The translations under genes and the position numbers were made by a program. From Niallia endozanthoxylica (GTDB lineage Bacteria; Bacillota; Bacilli; Bacillales; Cytobacillaceae): 64,000 nucleotides of DNA. The stretch covers positions 186,001 to 250,000 of the forward strand of contig NZ_VYKL01000026.1 of NCBI RefSeq assembly GCF_008710145.1, in the 5' to 3' direction. This document shows positions 53,466 to 61,626 of this stretch, piece by piece; position 1 is the stretch's first letter; every line of letters starts with the position of its first letter. The notes beneath the pieces are model-generated. The model saw only the letters and a program-made list of their open reading frames with translations. It made no database searches and had not been told where the DNA came from.

Positions 53466-54419
53466 ATGACACATAATGAATTAGCTACTTTTGCGGGCGG
53501 GTGTTTTTGGTGTATGGTAGAACCCTTTGACCAACAACCTGGAATAATAGAGGTGGTATCAGGCTATACCGGAGGGCATACTGAAAACCCAACCTATGAT
53601 GAAGTATGCACAGAAACAACAGGCCATTTCGAAGCTGTTCAAATTACGTTTGACCCCACCATTTTTCCGTATCAAAAATTATTGGATTTATTTTGGCAGC
53701 AAATTGATCCGACTGATGCGGGAGGACAATTTAATGATCGTGGAACTTCCTATCGCACGGCCATCTTTTGTCATAATGAAGAACAACATAAGCTCGCAGA
53801 AGCCTCTAAAGAAGAGTTAAGTAAAAGTGGTAAGTTTAAAAAGCCCATTGTAACTGAAATACTTCTAGCTGCCGCTTTTTATAAAGCGGAAGAAAAGCAC
53901 CAATATTATTATAAAAAGATACCGTTTCATTATAATTTATATAAAGAAGGCTCCGGACGGGCAAAGTTTATCCGTGAAAACTGGAAAACAAGAAAAAGTG
54001 ACGAACAATTAAGGGAGGAACTGACCCCGATACAATATGAGGTAACAAGAAAAAGTGCAACAGAGCCTCCATTTCAAAACCAATACTGGAATCATCATGC
54101 AGAAGGGATTTATGTTGATATCATTTCGGGAGAACCATTATTTAGTTCTTTGGATAAATATGATGCTGGATGCGGCTGGCCGAGCTTTACCAAACCATTA
54201 CGAAGAAATGAATTAGAGGAAAGGTTTGACACCTCTCACGGTTTACGCAGGATTGAGGTTCGAGCAAAAACCTCTGATTCGCATTTAGGGCATGTGTTTG
54301 ACGATGGACCTGAACCATATGGAGCGCGTTATTGCATTAACTCTGCGGCCCTTCGCTTTGTCCCGAAAGATCAACTTGATGAAGAAGGCTATGGTGTATT
54401 TAAAAGTTTATTTACATAA
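53466..54419 (+). CDS. msrAB: Bifunctional peptide methionine sulfoxide reductase MsrA/MsrB
   Basis: 317 residues. MsrA (about 1-155) has the catalytic GGCFWC at residues 11-16; MsrB (about 175-312) has the CGWPSF zinc-side motif, [10 protein letters not shown] and the catalytic Cys in RYCINSAAL. Together they reduce both S and R diastereomers of oxidised methionine. The MsrB part lacks the usual first zinc CxxC pair as far as I can see. GAAAGGAG precedes the ATG. Monocistronic. Confidence 0.94.
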   Translation: MTHNELATFAGGCFWCMVEPFDQQPGIIEVVSGYTGGHTENPTYDEVCTETTGHFEAVQITFDPTIFPYQKLLDLFWQQIDPTDAGGQFNDRGTSYRTAIFCHNEEQHKLAEASKEELSKSGKFKKPIVTEILLAAAFYKAEEKHQYYYKKIPFHYNLYKEGSGRAKFIRENWKTRKSDEQLREELTPIQYEVTRKSATEPPFQNQYWNHHAEGIYVDIISGEPLFSSLDKYDAGCGWPSFTKPLRRNELEERFDTSHGLRRIEVRAKTSDSHLGHVFDDGPEPYGARYCINSAALRFVPKDQLDEEGYGVFKSLFT

Positions 54420-54426
54420 TAAAAGT

Positions 54427-54470
54427 AAAAACACACTGCTCCTTTAAAGGAAAAGTGTGTTTTTTTATGA
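54427..54470. terminator. Bidirectional terminator
   Basis: AAAAACACAC (54427-54436) pairs with GTGTGTTTTT, followed by more T; located between convergent genes. Confidence 0.85.
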
Positions 54471-54478
54471 CTTTATTC

Positions 54479-54706
54479 TTATTCATAAATATATAAATAA
54501 CTTTCAACGAATTCACATACATCATTAGTATTTAATGTATTTTTCTTTAATTCCTTTTCAGCTTCCCTTATATAAGGAAGGTATTGTGGAATGTTTTTCA
54601 GTTCTTTGATGGAAATTTCCCCGTTAACTAATTGCAGGGCTGCTTTTTGAATCTCTTCATTTTCGGCTTGATATAATAGAAAAGCAAGACAACTAATACG
54701 ATCCAT
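54479..54706 (-). CDS. Small helical hypothetical protein
   Basis: 75 residues, all helical by composition (MDRISCLAFLLYQAENEEI, ELKNIPQYLPYIREAEKELKK reduced here to key parts). The ATG at 54706 is chosen because AGGTGG lies 8 bases before it; the GTG at 54718 overlaps that site. It is acidic, with no membrane segment. No family is recognised. Monocistronic. Confidence 0.7.
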   Translation of the reverse strand: MDRISCLAFLLYQAENEEIQKAALQLVNGEISIKELKNIPQYLPYIREAEKELKKNTLNTNDVCEFVESYLYIYE

Positions 54707-54983
54707 TTTCAATTCCACCTTTCCGAAAAGATTGTTCTAGTTTATTTCTCTTCATTATATTTCAACATAAATATGACAAAATCCTCCTATATAATTGGGA
54801 AATACTATTCAAAATGATTGGATTTGTCCAATTCGTTGTTAGGAAAAAAGAAAAAATAGGTAAAAAGTGTGGGGAATTTGTAAATTTATTTGCAAAAAAC
54901 AGTTAAAACTATTAACACTATGAATAAATTAGTTTATCATTGTAAGTGTTTAAAATAGAAAATTGAAGAAAGGGAGAGAAATA
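54707..54983. other. Intergenic, AT-rich
   Basis: 277 bases between divergent genes; contains no ORF or repeat that I can support. The promoter of the oxidase-like gene should lie near 54900-54950. Confidence 0.45.
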
Positions 54984-55388
54984 ATGGGAGTACGTTTCTT
55001 AAAAATCGCAGCTGTATACTTTTTGATAGCTGTAGTACTTGGACTTGTAATGGGAATCATTCATAACTTTTCATTTACCTCAGTCCATGCACATTTAAAT
55101 TTATTAGGTTGGGTTTCAATGGCACTTTTTGGACTTATTTATTGCATCTTCCCAAAAGCAGGCGAAACGAAATTGGCAAAGACACATTTTTGGCTGCACA
55201 ATATCGGTTTACCATTGATGCAAGGAGTGTTATTCGTTCAATTAGTCACAGGTAATCAAGCGCTTGTAGTTGGTACCATTATTGGATCATTACTGCTTGT
55301 GCTTGGAGTAGTGTTATTTGTTATTAATGTGCTTGCTCACATTAAAACAAGCAATTCTATTTTTTCAGGTAAAGATATTTCTATGTAA
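54984..55388 (+). CDS. Miniature heme-copper-oxidase-subunit-like membrane protein
   Basis: 134 residues with four helices. FTSVHAHLNLLGWVSMALFG resembles a helix of cbb3-type oxidase or NO reductase subunit I in which His residues bind heme; a second HFWLHNIGLP also matches. The protein is far too small for an oxidase, so it may be a heme-binding relative of unknown role. Such stand-alone proteins are found in other Bacillus genomes under the name cytochrome-c oxidase. AAGGGAG precedes the ATG at 54984. Confidence 0.75.
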   Translation: MGVRFLKIAAVYFLIAVVLGLVMGIIHNFSFTSVHAHLNLLGWVSMALFGLIYCIFPKAGETKLAKTHFWLHNIGLPLMQGVLFVQLVTGNQALVVGTIIGSLLLVLGVVLFVINVLAHIKTSNSIFSGKDISM

Positions 55389-55390
55389 CA

Positions 55391-55438
55391 AACAACAAAG
55401 AAGTTCCCAGATTTCCGGGAACTTCTTTGTTGTTAATA
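55391..55438. terminator. Long perfect terminator
   Basis: An 18-bp perfect stem (55391-55408, 55417-55434) with an 8-base loop; arms begin AACAACAAAG and end GGGAACTT. Confidence 0.9.
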
Positions 55439-55483
55439 GAATGATTCGGTATAATCGAAATAACAGTCTAAATTTATATAAAG

Positions 55484-55535
55484 AAAAAGGATAACCAAAG
55501 GTAATTCATTTCCTTTTTTAGGTTATCCCTTTTTT
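55484..55535 (-). terminator. Terminator of 47-residue gene
   Basis: GGATAACC pairs with GGTTATCC, within longer complementary AAAAAGG/CCTTTTTT context. On the minus strand a T-run follows. Confidence 0.75.
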
Positions 55536-55566
55536 CGTAATAAATGATTTTTTTCGTCCTTTTCTC

Positions 55567-55710
55567 TTAGACAACTTGGATTTCATTTTCTTTTACCAAT
55601 ACCACTTTTCTTGGTGATTTCTCACTTCTTATTTCATATCGTCCGTTTCTATAATCATATAATATGATATAAATATCACCATCAAACAGAACTTTGTCAT
55701 TAATCGTCAT
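55567..55710 (-). CDS. Small hypothetical protein (47 residues)
   Basis: AAAGGAGG stands about 8 bases before the ATG, and a terminator lies downstream. The product, MTINDKVLFDGDIYIIL followed by YDYRNGRYEIRSEKSPR, is predicted as a small all-beta fold with a KOW- or SH3-like look. No family is assigned. Convergent with the oxidase-like gene and divergent from the aldehyde dehydrogenase gene. Confidence 0.7.
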   Translation of the reverse strand: MTINDKVLFDGDIYIILYDYRNGRYEIRSEKSPRKVVLVKENEIQVV

Positions 55711-55948
55711 AATAAGTTCCTCCTTTGTTTATCTATATAGTAGTTTAATATAATATCAGGATAAATTCTGTGGCTTTGTGATATTATCTTACATGAAAAA
55801 TGTAAGATGTGAAGTAATAATATGTATATTTTTTGTAAAAATTAATAAAATTAAGTCGAATATTACGATGAAGTGGACTAGTAGTGTTTGCATGTAAATA
55901 AAATTTTTAACAATAGAAGATAACAATTACATACAAAGAGTGATGAAA
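55711..55948. other. Intergenic, no gene seen
   Basis: 238 AT-rich bases between divergent genes, presumably with both promoters. A short inverted segment TGTAAGAT...ATCTTACA is visible at about 55784-55810. Confidence 0.4.
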
Positions 55949-57319
55949 ATGGAAAATTACAATGAAATAGTAAAAAAGCAGAGGGAATTTTTTTTAGAAG
56001 GGAAAACAAAAAGTCTTGCTTATCGAATGCAGGCGCTTCGACTATTAAGAGAAATAATTAAGTTAAATGAAAAAAGTCTAATGGATGCCCTTAAAGAAGA
56101 TTTAAATAAAAATCCCTTCGAATCGTATATGTCGGAAATTGGAATGCTGTTAGGAGAAATTAGTTTTACTTTGAAACATTTGAAGAAATGGTCTGAACCT
56201 AGACGGGTGAAAGCTACTATGGCTCAGTTCGGATCGAAAAGTGTCATTTATCCGGAACCATATGGTGTAACGCTAATCATCTCTCCTTGGAATTACCCCT
56301 TTCAATTAGCCTTTGCTCCGTTAATTGGTGCTATAGCGGCTGGAAATTGTTCTATAATAAAACCTTCTGAATTAACTCCAATAACAGCGAAGTTAATAGG
56401 TGACCTTATTTCACAGTCTTTTCCAGAAGAATATATAACAGTTATTCAGGGAGGGGTAGAAACAAGTCAAGCCTTACTAAAGGAGAAATTTGATTATATC
56501 TTTTTTACTGGCAGTGTTGCTGTTGGTAAAGTAATCATGGAAGCAGCAGCAAAAACTCTTACTCCTGTCACGCTTGAATTGGGTGGTAAAAGTCCTTGTA
56601 TTGTTCATAAAGATGCTAATTTACCACTTGCTGCTAAAAGAATTGCCTGGGGGAAATTTATTAATGCGGGTCAAACATGTGTAGCTCCCGATTATATTTA
56701 TGCTCATTCCGAAGTGAAGGAAGAATTTTTACAGTATCTTATACAATCAATAAAAGCTTTATATTCAGAAGATGTTCTTTTGAAGGGAGAATTCACCCGG
56801 ATTGTCTCCAAAAAGCACTTTGAGAGACTAACGGGATTCCTTTCAGAAGATAAAATTCATTATGGAGGTAGGTATGAATCTTCCTCCTTAATGATAGAGC
56901 CAACAATCTTAGATAATGTGACATGGGATGATTTTGTCATGAAGGATGAGATATTTGGCCCCATATTGCCTGTTTTAAGTTACGAAGATACTTCTAATAT
57001 GATTAATACAATAACAGAGAGGCCAAAGCCCCTTGCTCTTTATATTTTTTCAGAAAACAAAGCTTTTCAAAATAGGGTTCTTGATGGGATATCGTTCGGG
57101 GGAGGATGTATCAATGATACAATCTTTCATTTGAGCTCCCCCTATCTGCCCTTTGGAGGTGTTGGAGAAAGCGGGGTGGGTGCCTACCATGGGAAAGGGA
57201 GTTTTGATACATTTACACATGAAAAAAGTATCTTAAAGCAAACGACCCGTTTTGATTTACCATTAAGGTATCCAAATCGAAAAAATGCATTGGAAACCTT
57301 AAAACGACTTCTGAAATGA
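55949..57319 (+). CDS. NAD(P)-dependent aldehyde dehydrogenase, YwdH-like
   Basis: 456 residues, class 3-like ALDH. LIISPWNYPFQLA, the cofactor motif FTGSVAVGK, the catalytic Glu in LELGGKSPC and Cys in NAGQTCVAPDY are all in place. The length equals that of B. subtilis YwdH. It oxidises medium-chain or aromatic aldehydes. The ATG at 55949 is preferred, with AAAGAG about 8 bases upstream; a GTG at 55940 is adjacent to that site. Monocistronic. Confidence 0.92.
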   Translation: MENYNEIVKKQREFFLEGKTKSLAYRMQALRLLREIIKLNEKSLMDALKEDLNKNPFESYMSEIGMLLGEISFTLKHLKKWSEPRRVKATMAQFGSKSVIYPEPYGVTLIISPWNYPFQLAFAPLIGAIAAGNCSIIKPSELTPITAKLIGDLISQSFPEEYITVIQGGVETSQALLKEKFDYIFFTGSVAVGKVIMEAAAKTLTPVTLELGGKSPCIVHKDANLPLAAKRIAWGKFINAGQTCVAPDYIYAHSEVKEEFLQYLIQSIKALYSEDVLLKGEFTRIVSKKHFERLTGFLSEDKIHYGGRYESSSLMIEPTILDNVTWDDFVMKDEIFGPILPVLSYEDTSNMINTITERPKPLALYIFSENKAFQNRVLDGISFGGGCINDTIFHLSSPYLPFGGVGESGVGAYHGKGSFDTFTHEKSILKQTTRFDLPLRYPNRKNALETLKRLLK

Positions 57320-57321
57320 CG

Positions 57322-57379
57322 AAAGGTGTAAGGAGCTAAAAGGGACAAAGGTCTTACTAGCTACCTTACACCTTTTTGC
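57322..57379 (+). terminator. Terminator of aldehyde dehydrogenase gene
   Basis: AAAGGTGTAAGG (57322-57333) pairs with CCTTACACCTTT (57363-57374), extended by an inner AGCTA/TAGCT, then TTTTT-G. Confidence 0.9.
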
Positions 57380-57450
57380 CAATTTTACTTATACATAGAA
57401 ACGGGTTAAGCCTCTCAAAATAATTAAAGATGTGAAGGAGGTTTGTTGGG

Positions 57451-58830
57451 ATGAAAAAAGCTGCTTGTGGACCTGATGATAAAGTTTTATCTTGGTGGCA
57501 ATTATCGTTAGTTGGTGTGGGCTGTATTATCGGGACTGGTTTTTTCCTTGCCTCGGGGCTAGCGATTAGGTTAACTGGTGCTTCTGTGATGATTATTTTT
57601 ATCATTGCCGCTGTTGGAACTTATATTGTAGGTGAGGCACTTGGGAAATTAGCTGCTCATGATCCTCAAAAAGGTTCGTTTCGTACTTACGCCAAAAACG
57701 CGTTTGGAAGATGGGCCGGTTTTGGCAGTGGCTGGGTATACTGGTGCTCAGAAATTTTAATTGTCGGCAGTCAATTGACAGCCTTGTCCATTTTTACCCG
57801 TTTTTGGTTTCCAAATATTCCTCTTTGGATTTTGGCTTCAATCTATGCTGTACTAGGTATTGTTGTTGTTCTGTTAGGGGCAAGTGGTTTTGAAAAGGCA
57901 GAAAACATCTTTGCTATTACAAAAGTGTCAGCTATTCTAATGTTTATCATCTTAGCGGTTGCTGGAATCATCGGTCTGATAAATGGAGGAGGGGACAAGC
58001 TTTATATTCCTAATCGACCGCATGAATTTTTCAAAGACGGACTTATTGGGTTCTGGTCAGCTTTAATATTTGGTTTTTATGCATTTGGCGGAATTGAAAT
58101 TATGGGGATGATGACACCAAGACTCCGTAATAAAGAAGATGCTAGAAAGGCTAATTCAGTTATGCTCTTAATGTTAACGACGATTTATTTACTTTCTGTA
58201 GGGCTTGCTGTTATTTTGGCAGCAAACAATCAGTTCGCTGCTGATAAAAGTCCGTTTGTTGTGGCTATGGAACGCTACAATCTTGCCTTTTTTCCACATG
58301 TATTTAATGGTGCCATTATTGTAGCGGGTTTTTCAACGATGACTGCATCCTTGTTTGCCGTCACAAATATGTTGGTGACTTTGTCTGAAGATGGAGATGC
58401 TCCTAAGCTTTTTTCCAAAAAAGGCAAGCTTAAGGTGCCGCCTTTTGCTCTTTTACTTACTATTTGCGGGTTAATATCAAGTATCATAACAGGACTGCTC
58501 ATGCCTGATACTGTCTATGAGTACATAACCACTGCGGCAGGGCTTATGCTTCTATATAACTGGATATTTGTATTATTTGCCTATCCAAGGATATTGGAAT
58601 TGTCAACTTGGGAAAAAGTAAAGCAATGGGTTGGATTCCTTTTAATTCTATTAGCTGTCAGTGGAACGTTATGGGATAAAGCAAGCCGTCCTGGATTTTT
58701 TATCAGTTTAATATTTGTAGCCATTATTGGCATTGTGCTATTGTTCATGAAGCGTCATTGGAAAAAGACTGACAAAAAGGAAATCGAACCACCTCAAATG
58801 TGGGAGTTGCTCAATTTTGCAAAAAAATAG
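57451..58830 (+). CDS. Amino acid permease (APC family)
   Basis: 459 residues with 12 predicted helices. GVGCIIGTGFFLASGLA is the first-helix substrate-binding motif, and GFGSGWVYW, IMGMMTPR mark the family. It is an amino acid/H+ symporter; substrate not predictable. GAAGGAGG precedes the ATG at 57451. Transcribed alone. The N-terminus contains two Cys residues within 20 positions, KKAACGPDD, but no signal peptide. Confidence 0.9.
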   Translation: MKKAACGPDDKVLSWWQLSLVGVGCIIGTGFFLASGLAIRLTGASVMIIFIIAAVGTYIVGEALGKLAAHDPQKGSFRTYAKNAFGRWAGFGSGWVYWCSEILIVGSQLTALSIFTRFWFPNIPLWILASIYAVLGIVVVLLGASGFEKAENIFAITKVSAILMFIILAVAGIIGLINGGGDKLYIPNRPHEFFKDGLIGFWSALIFGFYAFGGIEIMGMMTPRLRNKEDARKANSVMLLMLTTIYLLSVGLAVILAANNQFAADKSPFVVAMERYNLAFFPHVFNGAIIVAGFSTMTASLFAVTNMLVTLSEDGDAPKLFSKKGKLKVPPFALLLTICGLISSIITGLLMPDTVYEYITTAAGLMLLYNWIFVLFAYPRILELSTWEKVKQWVGFLLILLAVSGTLWDKASRPGFFISLIFVAIIGIVLLFMKRHWKKTDKKEIEPPQMWELLNFAKK

Positions 58831-58834
58831 TTCT

Positions 58835-58880
58835 AGAGACAAAAACACATGGCTTTATTTTTTCATGTGTTTTTGTCTCT
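58835..58880 (+). terminator. Long perfect hairpin behind permease gene
   Basis: A 17-bp perfect stem, AGAGACAAAAACACATG (58835-58851) with its complement (58864-58880), loop of T-rich bases. The T-tract is inside the 3' arm rather than after it. Confidence 0.75.
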
Positions 58881-58970
58881 GATAAGGTTCGAACATATGG
58901 AAGACTTATTATTATAATTATGATTTGAATCTTTTGAGGGCACATTAATAATAGAAGGGAGTGAGTGTAC

Positions 58971-59464
58971 TTGAGAAAAAATAAGGTAGACAGGATCATC
59001 GAAGTCACATCTTGGGTTATTATGTCTTTACTCTTATTAAAATTCGTCAAACGAAATAGAATCGAAATAGAATTCGGGAAGCAGAGGTCATTTTTCTCTC
59101 AAAGCAATTTATGACCTGGTTTTTTGGACTATTAGTAGTTGAGAAGGGGCTTATTAGTTATCCATCTCGCTTATTCTTTAGGAAAGCGACGAAATCAAGC
59201 TTCACTTTTGAATATTTTATCTTTCCGTCCTTCTGTGTATTATTTAATCTGTACTACCCAGAAAAAAGAAGCAGCATCTTGAAAATATTATATTATTGTG
59301 TATACTCAGCCTTTATTACTTCCTTTGAATTGTTTGCGGTCAGGTTCACGAACTTAATTTCCTATAAGAATTGGAAGTGGTATTGGACTTTTTCCACTTT
59401 ATGTCTTACTTTTTACTTGTCACACTTAAATCATAAGTGGTTTTTTAAGGACTTTAATAAATAA
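58971..59464 (+). pseudogene. CBO0543-family membrane protein gene, frameshifted by an 11-bp duplication
   Basis: The first frame (TTG 58971 to TGA 59114, 47 codons, AAGGGAG upstream) encodes a membrane helix and then leaves the family sequence. The second frame (ATG 59111 to 59464, 117 codons) encodes the rest: TWFFGLLVVEKGLISYPSR, FEYFIFPSFCVLFNLYYP and WKWYWTF are CBO0543 hallmarks. CGAAATAGAAT is repeated exactly at 59052-59062 and 59063-59073; removing one copy joins the frames into KRNRIREAEVIFLSKQFMTW, matching the family. The overlap ATGA at 59111-59114 may still allow a coupled downstream fragment. Confidence 0.85.
59052..59073 (+). repeat. 11-bp perfect tandem duplication
   Basis: Two adjacent exact copies of CGAAATAGAAT. 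Eleven is not a multiple of three, so the duplication shifts the reading frame of the host gene. Confidence 0.95.
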
Positions 59465-59477
59465 TAAATATCAAAAA

Positions 59478-59516
59478 GCCTTCACGCAAGATATAGAAAT
59501 CTTTCTATGTGAAGGC
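59478..59516 (-). terminator. Terminator of small paralogue C
   Basis: GCCTTCAC (59478-59485) pairs with GTGAAGGC (59509-59516), with an inner ATAGAAA/TTTCTAT. On the minus strand it is followed by TTTTTG. Confidence 0.85.
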
Positions 59517-59524
59517 AATCATTG

Positions 59525-59743
59525 TTAAATATTATTTTGTATTTCCTCATCAAACATTTCCTTTTGACGAGTAATGATATCGATAGCTTGATCTGAAATA
59601 TGACTTAATTCCTGATAAAGCGCTGTTGAGGAACGACTGTCTCCTTCCTGAACCTCGTTAAAAATTTGCTCAGCTAATTGACGGCGTTTATGGCCAATTT
59701 CTCTCAACTCATCACCCAATTTTTCTAATTGCTTTCGGTCCAA
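59525..59743 (-). CDS. Small paralogous helical protein, member C
   Basis: 72 residues, with AAGGAGG 7 bases before the TTG start. Core: RRQLAEQIFNEVQEGDSRSS, then YQELSHISDQAIDIITRQ. The match to member B (13816-14016) covers the core and the ISD-x-x-I-[DE]-I segment. Predicted as an all-helical hairpin, cytosolic and rich in Gln and Glu. Function unknown. Three copies in one window suggest a lineage-expanded small-protein family. Confidence 0.78.
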   Translation of the reverse strand: MDRKQLEKLGDELREIGHKRRQLAEQIFNEVQEGDSRSSTALYQELSHISDQAIDIITRQKEMFDEEIQNNI

Positions 59744-59883
59744 GTTAAATCCTCCTTATTCCTTGCGTAAGTCTATTAATCTTTAGTCCAATAAGTTGAA
59801 CAACAACTTTTATTATTATGTACGGCTGCCTTTTTTATATTCACTTTCTTCTATTCCAAGCAGGCGATAGTGTTGTAAGTAAT

Positions 59884-59919
59884 AAAAGGAAATTCTTAAT
59901 TAAAAGGAAATTCTTAATT
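59884..59919. repeat. 18-bp perfect tandem duplication
   Basis: Two exact copies of AAAAGGAAATTCTTAATT (59884-59901 and 59902-59919) lie about 40 bases upstream of the tRNA promoter. Confidence 0.9.
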
Positions 59920-59957
59920 AAATGATTAACTAAGTTCAGAAAAGATGAACAATGAGG

Positions 59958-59986
59958 TTGACTTCGATGAATTTATACTATAGTAT
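59958..59986 (+). promoter_or_regulatory. Likely promoter of tRNA pair
   Basis: TTGACT (59958-59963) is followed at 17 bases by TAGTAT (59981-59986), overlapping the alternative TATAGT (59979-59984). Confidence 0.5.
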
Positions 59987-60095
59987 GTTAAGAGTTAATG
60001 AAAACTGTACCAAAAAAGAAGCTGATTGGAAAAGCTTCAAGATATGGAAGCAGACCTTGTTAACATAAGTATGCTCGTTCATATTTTTCTATTGT

Positions 60096-60169
<74 letters not shown>

Positions 60170-60170
60170 T

Positions 60171-60244
60171 GGTCCGGTAGTTCAGTTGGTTAGAATGCCT
60201 GCCTGTCACGCAGGAGGTCGCGGGTTCGAGTCCCGTCCGGACCG
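60171..60244 (+). tRNA. tRNA-Asp (anticodon GTC)
   Basis: A 74-base cloverleaf, one base after tRNA-fMet. Acceptor GGTCCGG pairs with CCGGACC, anticodon loop CTGTCAC, discriminator G. CCA is not encoded. Same transcript as tRNA-fMet. Confidence 0.97.
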
Positions 60245-60258
60245 TAAAATAAGCAAGT

Positions 60259-60287
60259 AAGGAAGCGGCGTTGCTGTTTCCTTTTTT
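60259..60287 (+). terminator. Terminator of tRNA operon
   Basis: GGAAGCGGC (60261-60269) pairs with GCTGTTTCC (60273-60281) through two G-T pairs, then TTTTTT. Confidence 0.85.
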
Positions 60288-60336
60288 ATTTTTTATTTTT
60301 AAATATACATAATGTGGTATTTCAGGGGGAGAGAAA

Positions 60337-60963
60337 TTGAAGGGCTCAGCACATTTTGCAATTGGCGCTGCATCGGGATTCATTGTTTCTAACGTCATAC
60401 AAACAGACTTAACGACAACCATTTTATTTGTTGGTCTTGGGGCAGTGACAGGATTAATTCCTGACCTTGATATTAATGGGAAATTAAGTAATAAAATAAC
60501 GATATCTTACAAAATTATACGAACTGTTGTCTGTATAATCGGCTTTCTGCTGATGGTTTATAGTTATTTAGATGGAAATGAAACATCAAAGTGGTTAGGA
60601 GTAGCGTTGGGGGTTGGTATTATTCTCCTATCTTCTTTCATTAAACAAAGACATATGTTAACCGTTACAGGAATTATTGTGCTAATTGCAGGATTTTCAT
60701 TAGGTAAAACTTGGTTATGGCTATTGGGAACCTTTATTATTGCGGCGTCTTTGGTTCCGCATAGAAGTTATACTCATTCAATAGTAGGAATTCTATACTT
60801 TGGTTTGATTGCCTATCAATTTGAGTTCTCGGTTGGTATTGAGGGAGCTTTTGCTTGTTGTATGGCAGGCTATATAAGTCATTTAGTAGCCGATATGAAA
60901 ATGTTGCCGTTTAACAAAAGAGGGGTTAAATTCTTTTTACCTTTTTCTAAACATGAGTTTTAG
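60337..60963 (+). CDS. YdjM-family membrane-bound metal-dependent hydrolase
   Basis: 208 residues with six or seven helices. The signature His and Asp residues are seen in KGSAHFAIGAA, GLIPDLDINGKLSN, PHRSYTHSIVG and GYISHLVADM, the pattern of the YdjM/LexA-regulated hydrolase family (PF04307). The reaction is unknown. TTG start at 60337 behind GGGGGAG. Directly follows the tRNA terminator and has its own terminator. Confidence 0.88.
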   Translation: MKGSAHFAIGAASGFIVSNVIQTDLTTTILFVGLGAVTGLIPDLDINGKLSNKITISYKIIRTVVCIIGFLLMVYSYLDGNETSKWLGVALGVGIILLSSFIKQRHMLTVTGIIVLIAGFSLGKTWLWLLGTFIIAASLVPHRSYTHSIVGILYFGLIAYQFEFSVGIEGAFACCMAGYISHLVADMKMLPFNKRGVKFFLPFSKHEF

Positions 60964-60996
60964 TAGTTGTTATATTCGAACAGCAGGATAATTAAT

Positions 60997-61035
60997 GAAA
61001 GGCGATTCTTCAATGATGAAGGTCGCTTTTTTTAG
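60997..61035 (+). terminator. Terminator of ydjM-like gene
   Basis: GAAAGGCGATTCTTCA pairs with TGAAG-GTCGCTTTT, with a two-base bulge in the stem, then TTTT. Confidence 0.8.
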
Positions 61036-61120
61036 TAGAACGGATTAGTTGATTTAAACAAAAATATGAATATGTTGGGTGATAATAATTGTAATGAATT
61101 ATTAATTACTTGAAGGATGA

Positions 61121-61177
61121 TTGGTTTGACATGAAACCAAAAGGTATTATATTATTAAAAACAAAACCAAATGGTTT
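61121..61177 (+). promoter_or_regulatory. Promoter with four AAACCA-type half-sites (ArsR operators)
   Basis: TTGACA (61126-61131) and TATATT (61148-61153) form a promoter with 16-base spacing. TTGGTTT-GACATG-AAACCAA (61121-61140) is a perfect inverted repeat on the -35 box, and AAACCA-AA-TGGTTT (61164-61177) is a second perfect palindrome at the start of the transcript. The ArsR gene downstream is the natural ligand. Confidence 0.65.
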
Positions 61178-61203
61178 CATTTTTAATAAAGGAGCACGAA
61201 TAG

Positions 61204-61626
61204 ATGAATCAACATACTCTAGAAGATATTAAACAGACAATTATTATTGAGGCACCTATTCAAAAGGTGTGGGAGAGAGTATCTAATGCAGATGGCATTG
61301 CTTCATGGTTTATGCCAAATGATTTCGAACCGAAACTCGGTCATGAATTTCATTTGCAATCTCCATTCGGTCCATCTCCATGCAAAGTAATCGAAGTGGA
61401 TGAACCAACTAAAGTTTCCTTTACCTGGGATACAGAGGGCTGGGTTCTTTCGTTCTTATTAAAGGATTTAGGTGACAAGACGGAGTTCACTCTGATTCAC
61501 GCTGGATGGAAACATCCTGATGAAATAATTGGTAAAGCAAATGAGACAAGTGCTGTCATTAGAGACCGAATGGAACAAGGTTGGACTGCCATTGTTCAAA
61601 AGCTTAAACAAGTGGTTGAGGGATAA
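61204..61626 (+). CDS. SRPBCC (AHSA1-like) protein
   Basis: 140 residues of the START/SRPBCC fold: [27 protein letters not shown], then [14 protein letters not shown] and [14 protein letters not shown]. The fold encloses a ligand pocket; no catalytic residues are evident. GGAGCACGA precedes the ATG. Its stop is directly followed by the GTG of the ArsR gene, so they form an operon, a common SRPBCC-ArsR pair in Bacillus. The ligand and target are unknown. Confidence 0.9.
   Translation: MNQHTLEDIKQTIIIEAPIQKVWERVSNADGIASWFMPNDFEPKLGHEFHLQSPFGPSPCKVIEVDEPTKVSFTWDTEGWVLSFLLKDLGDKTEFTLIHAGWKHPDEIIGKANETSAVIRDRMEQGWTAIVQKLKQVVEG

Larger units (their letters stand above)
59744..60095. other. Intergenic upstream of tRNA genes
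   Basis: 352 bases without a gene. Holds an 18-bp perfect tandem repeat (59884-59919), a promoter-like pair for the tRNAs, and a small hairpin GAAGCT/AGCTTC (60019-60024, 60033-60038). Confidence 0.6.

Noticed and set aside
57380-57450. T-box leader before the amino acid permease
   Set aside because: The gap is too short, and no T-box sequence or specifier stem is visible.
58835-58880. Small regulatory RNA candidate from the 17-bp hairpin
   Set aside because: Position directly behind the permease stop codon is explained better by a terminator.
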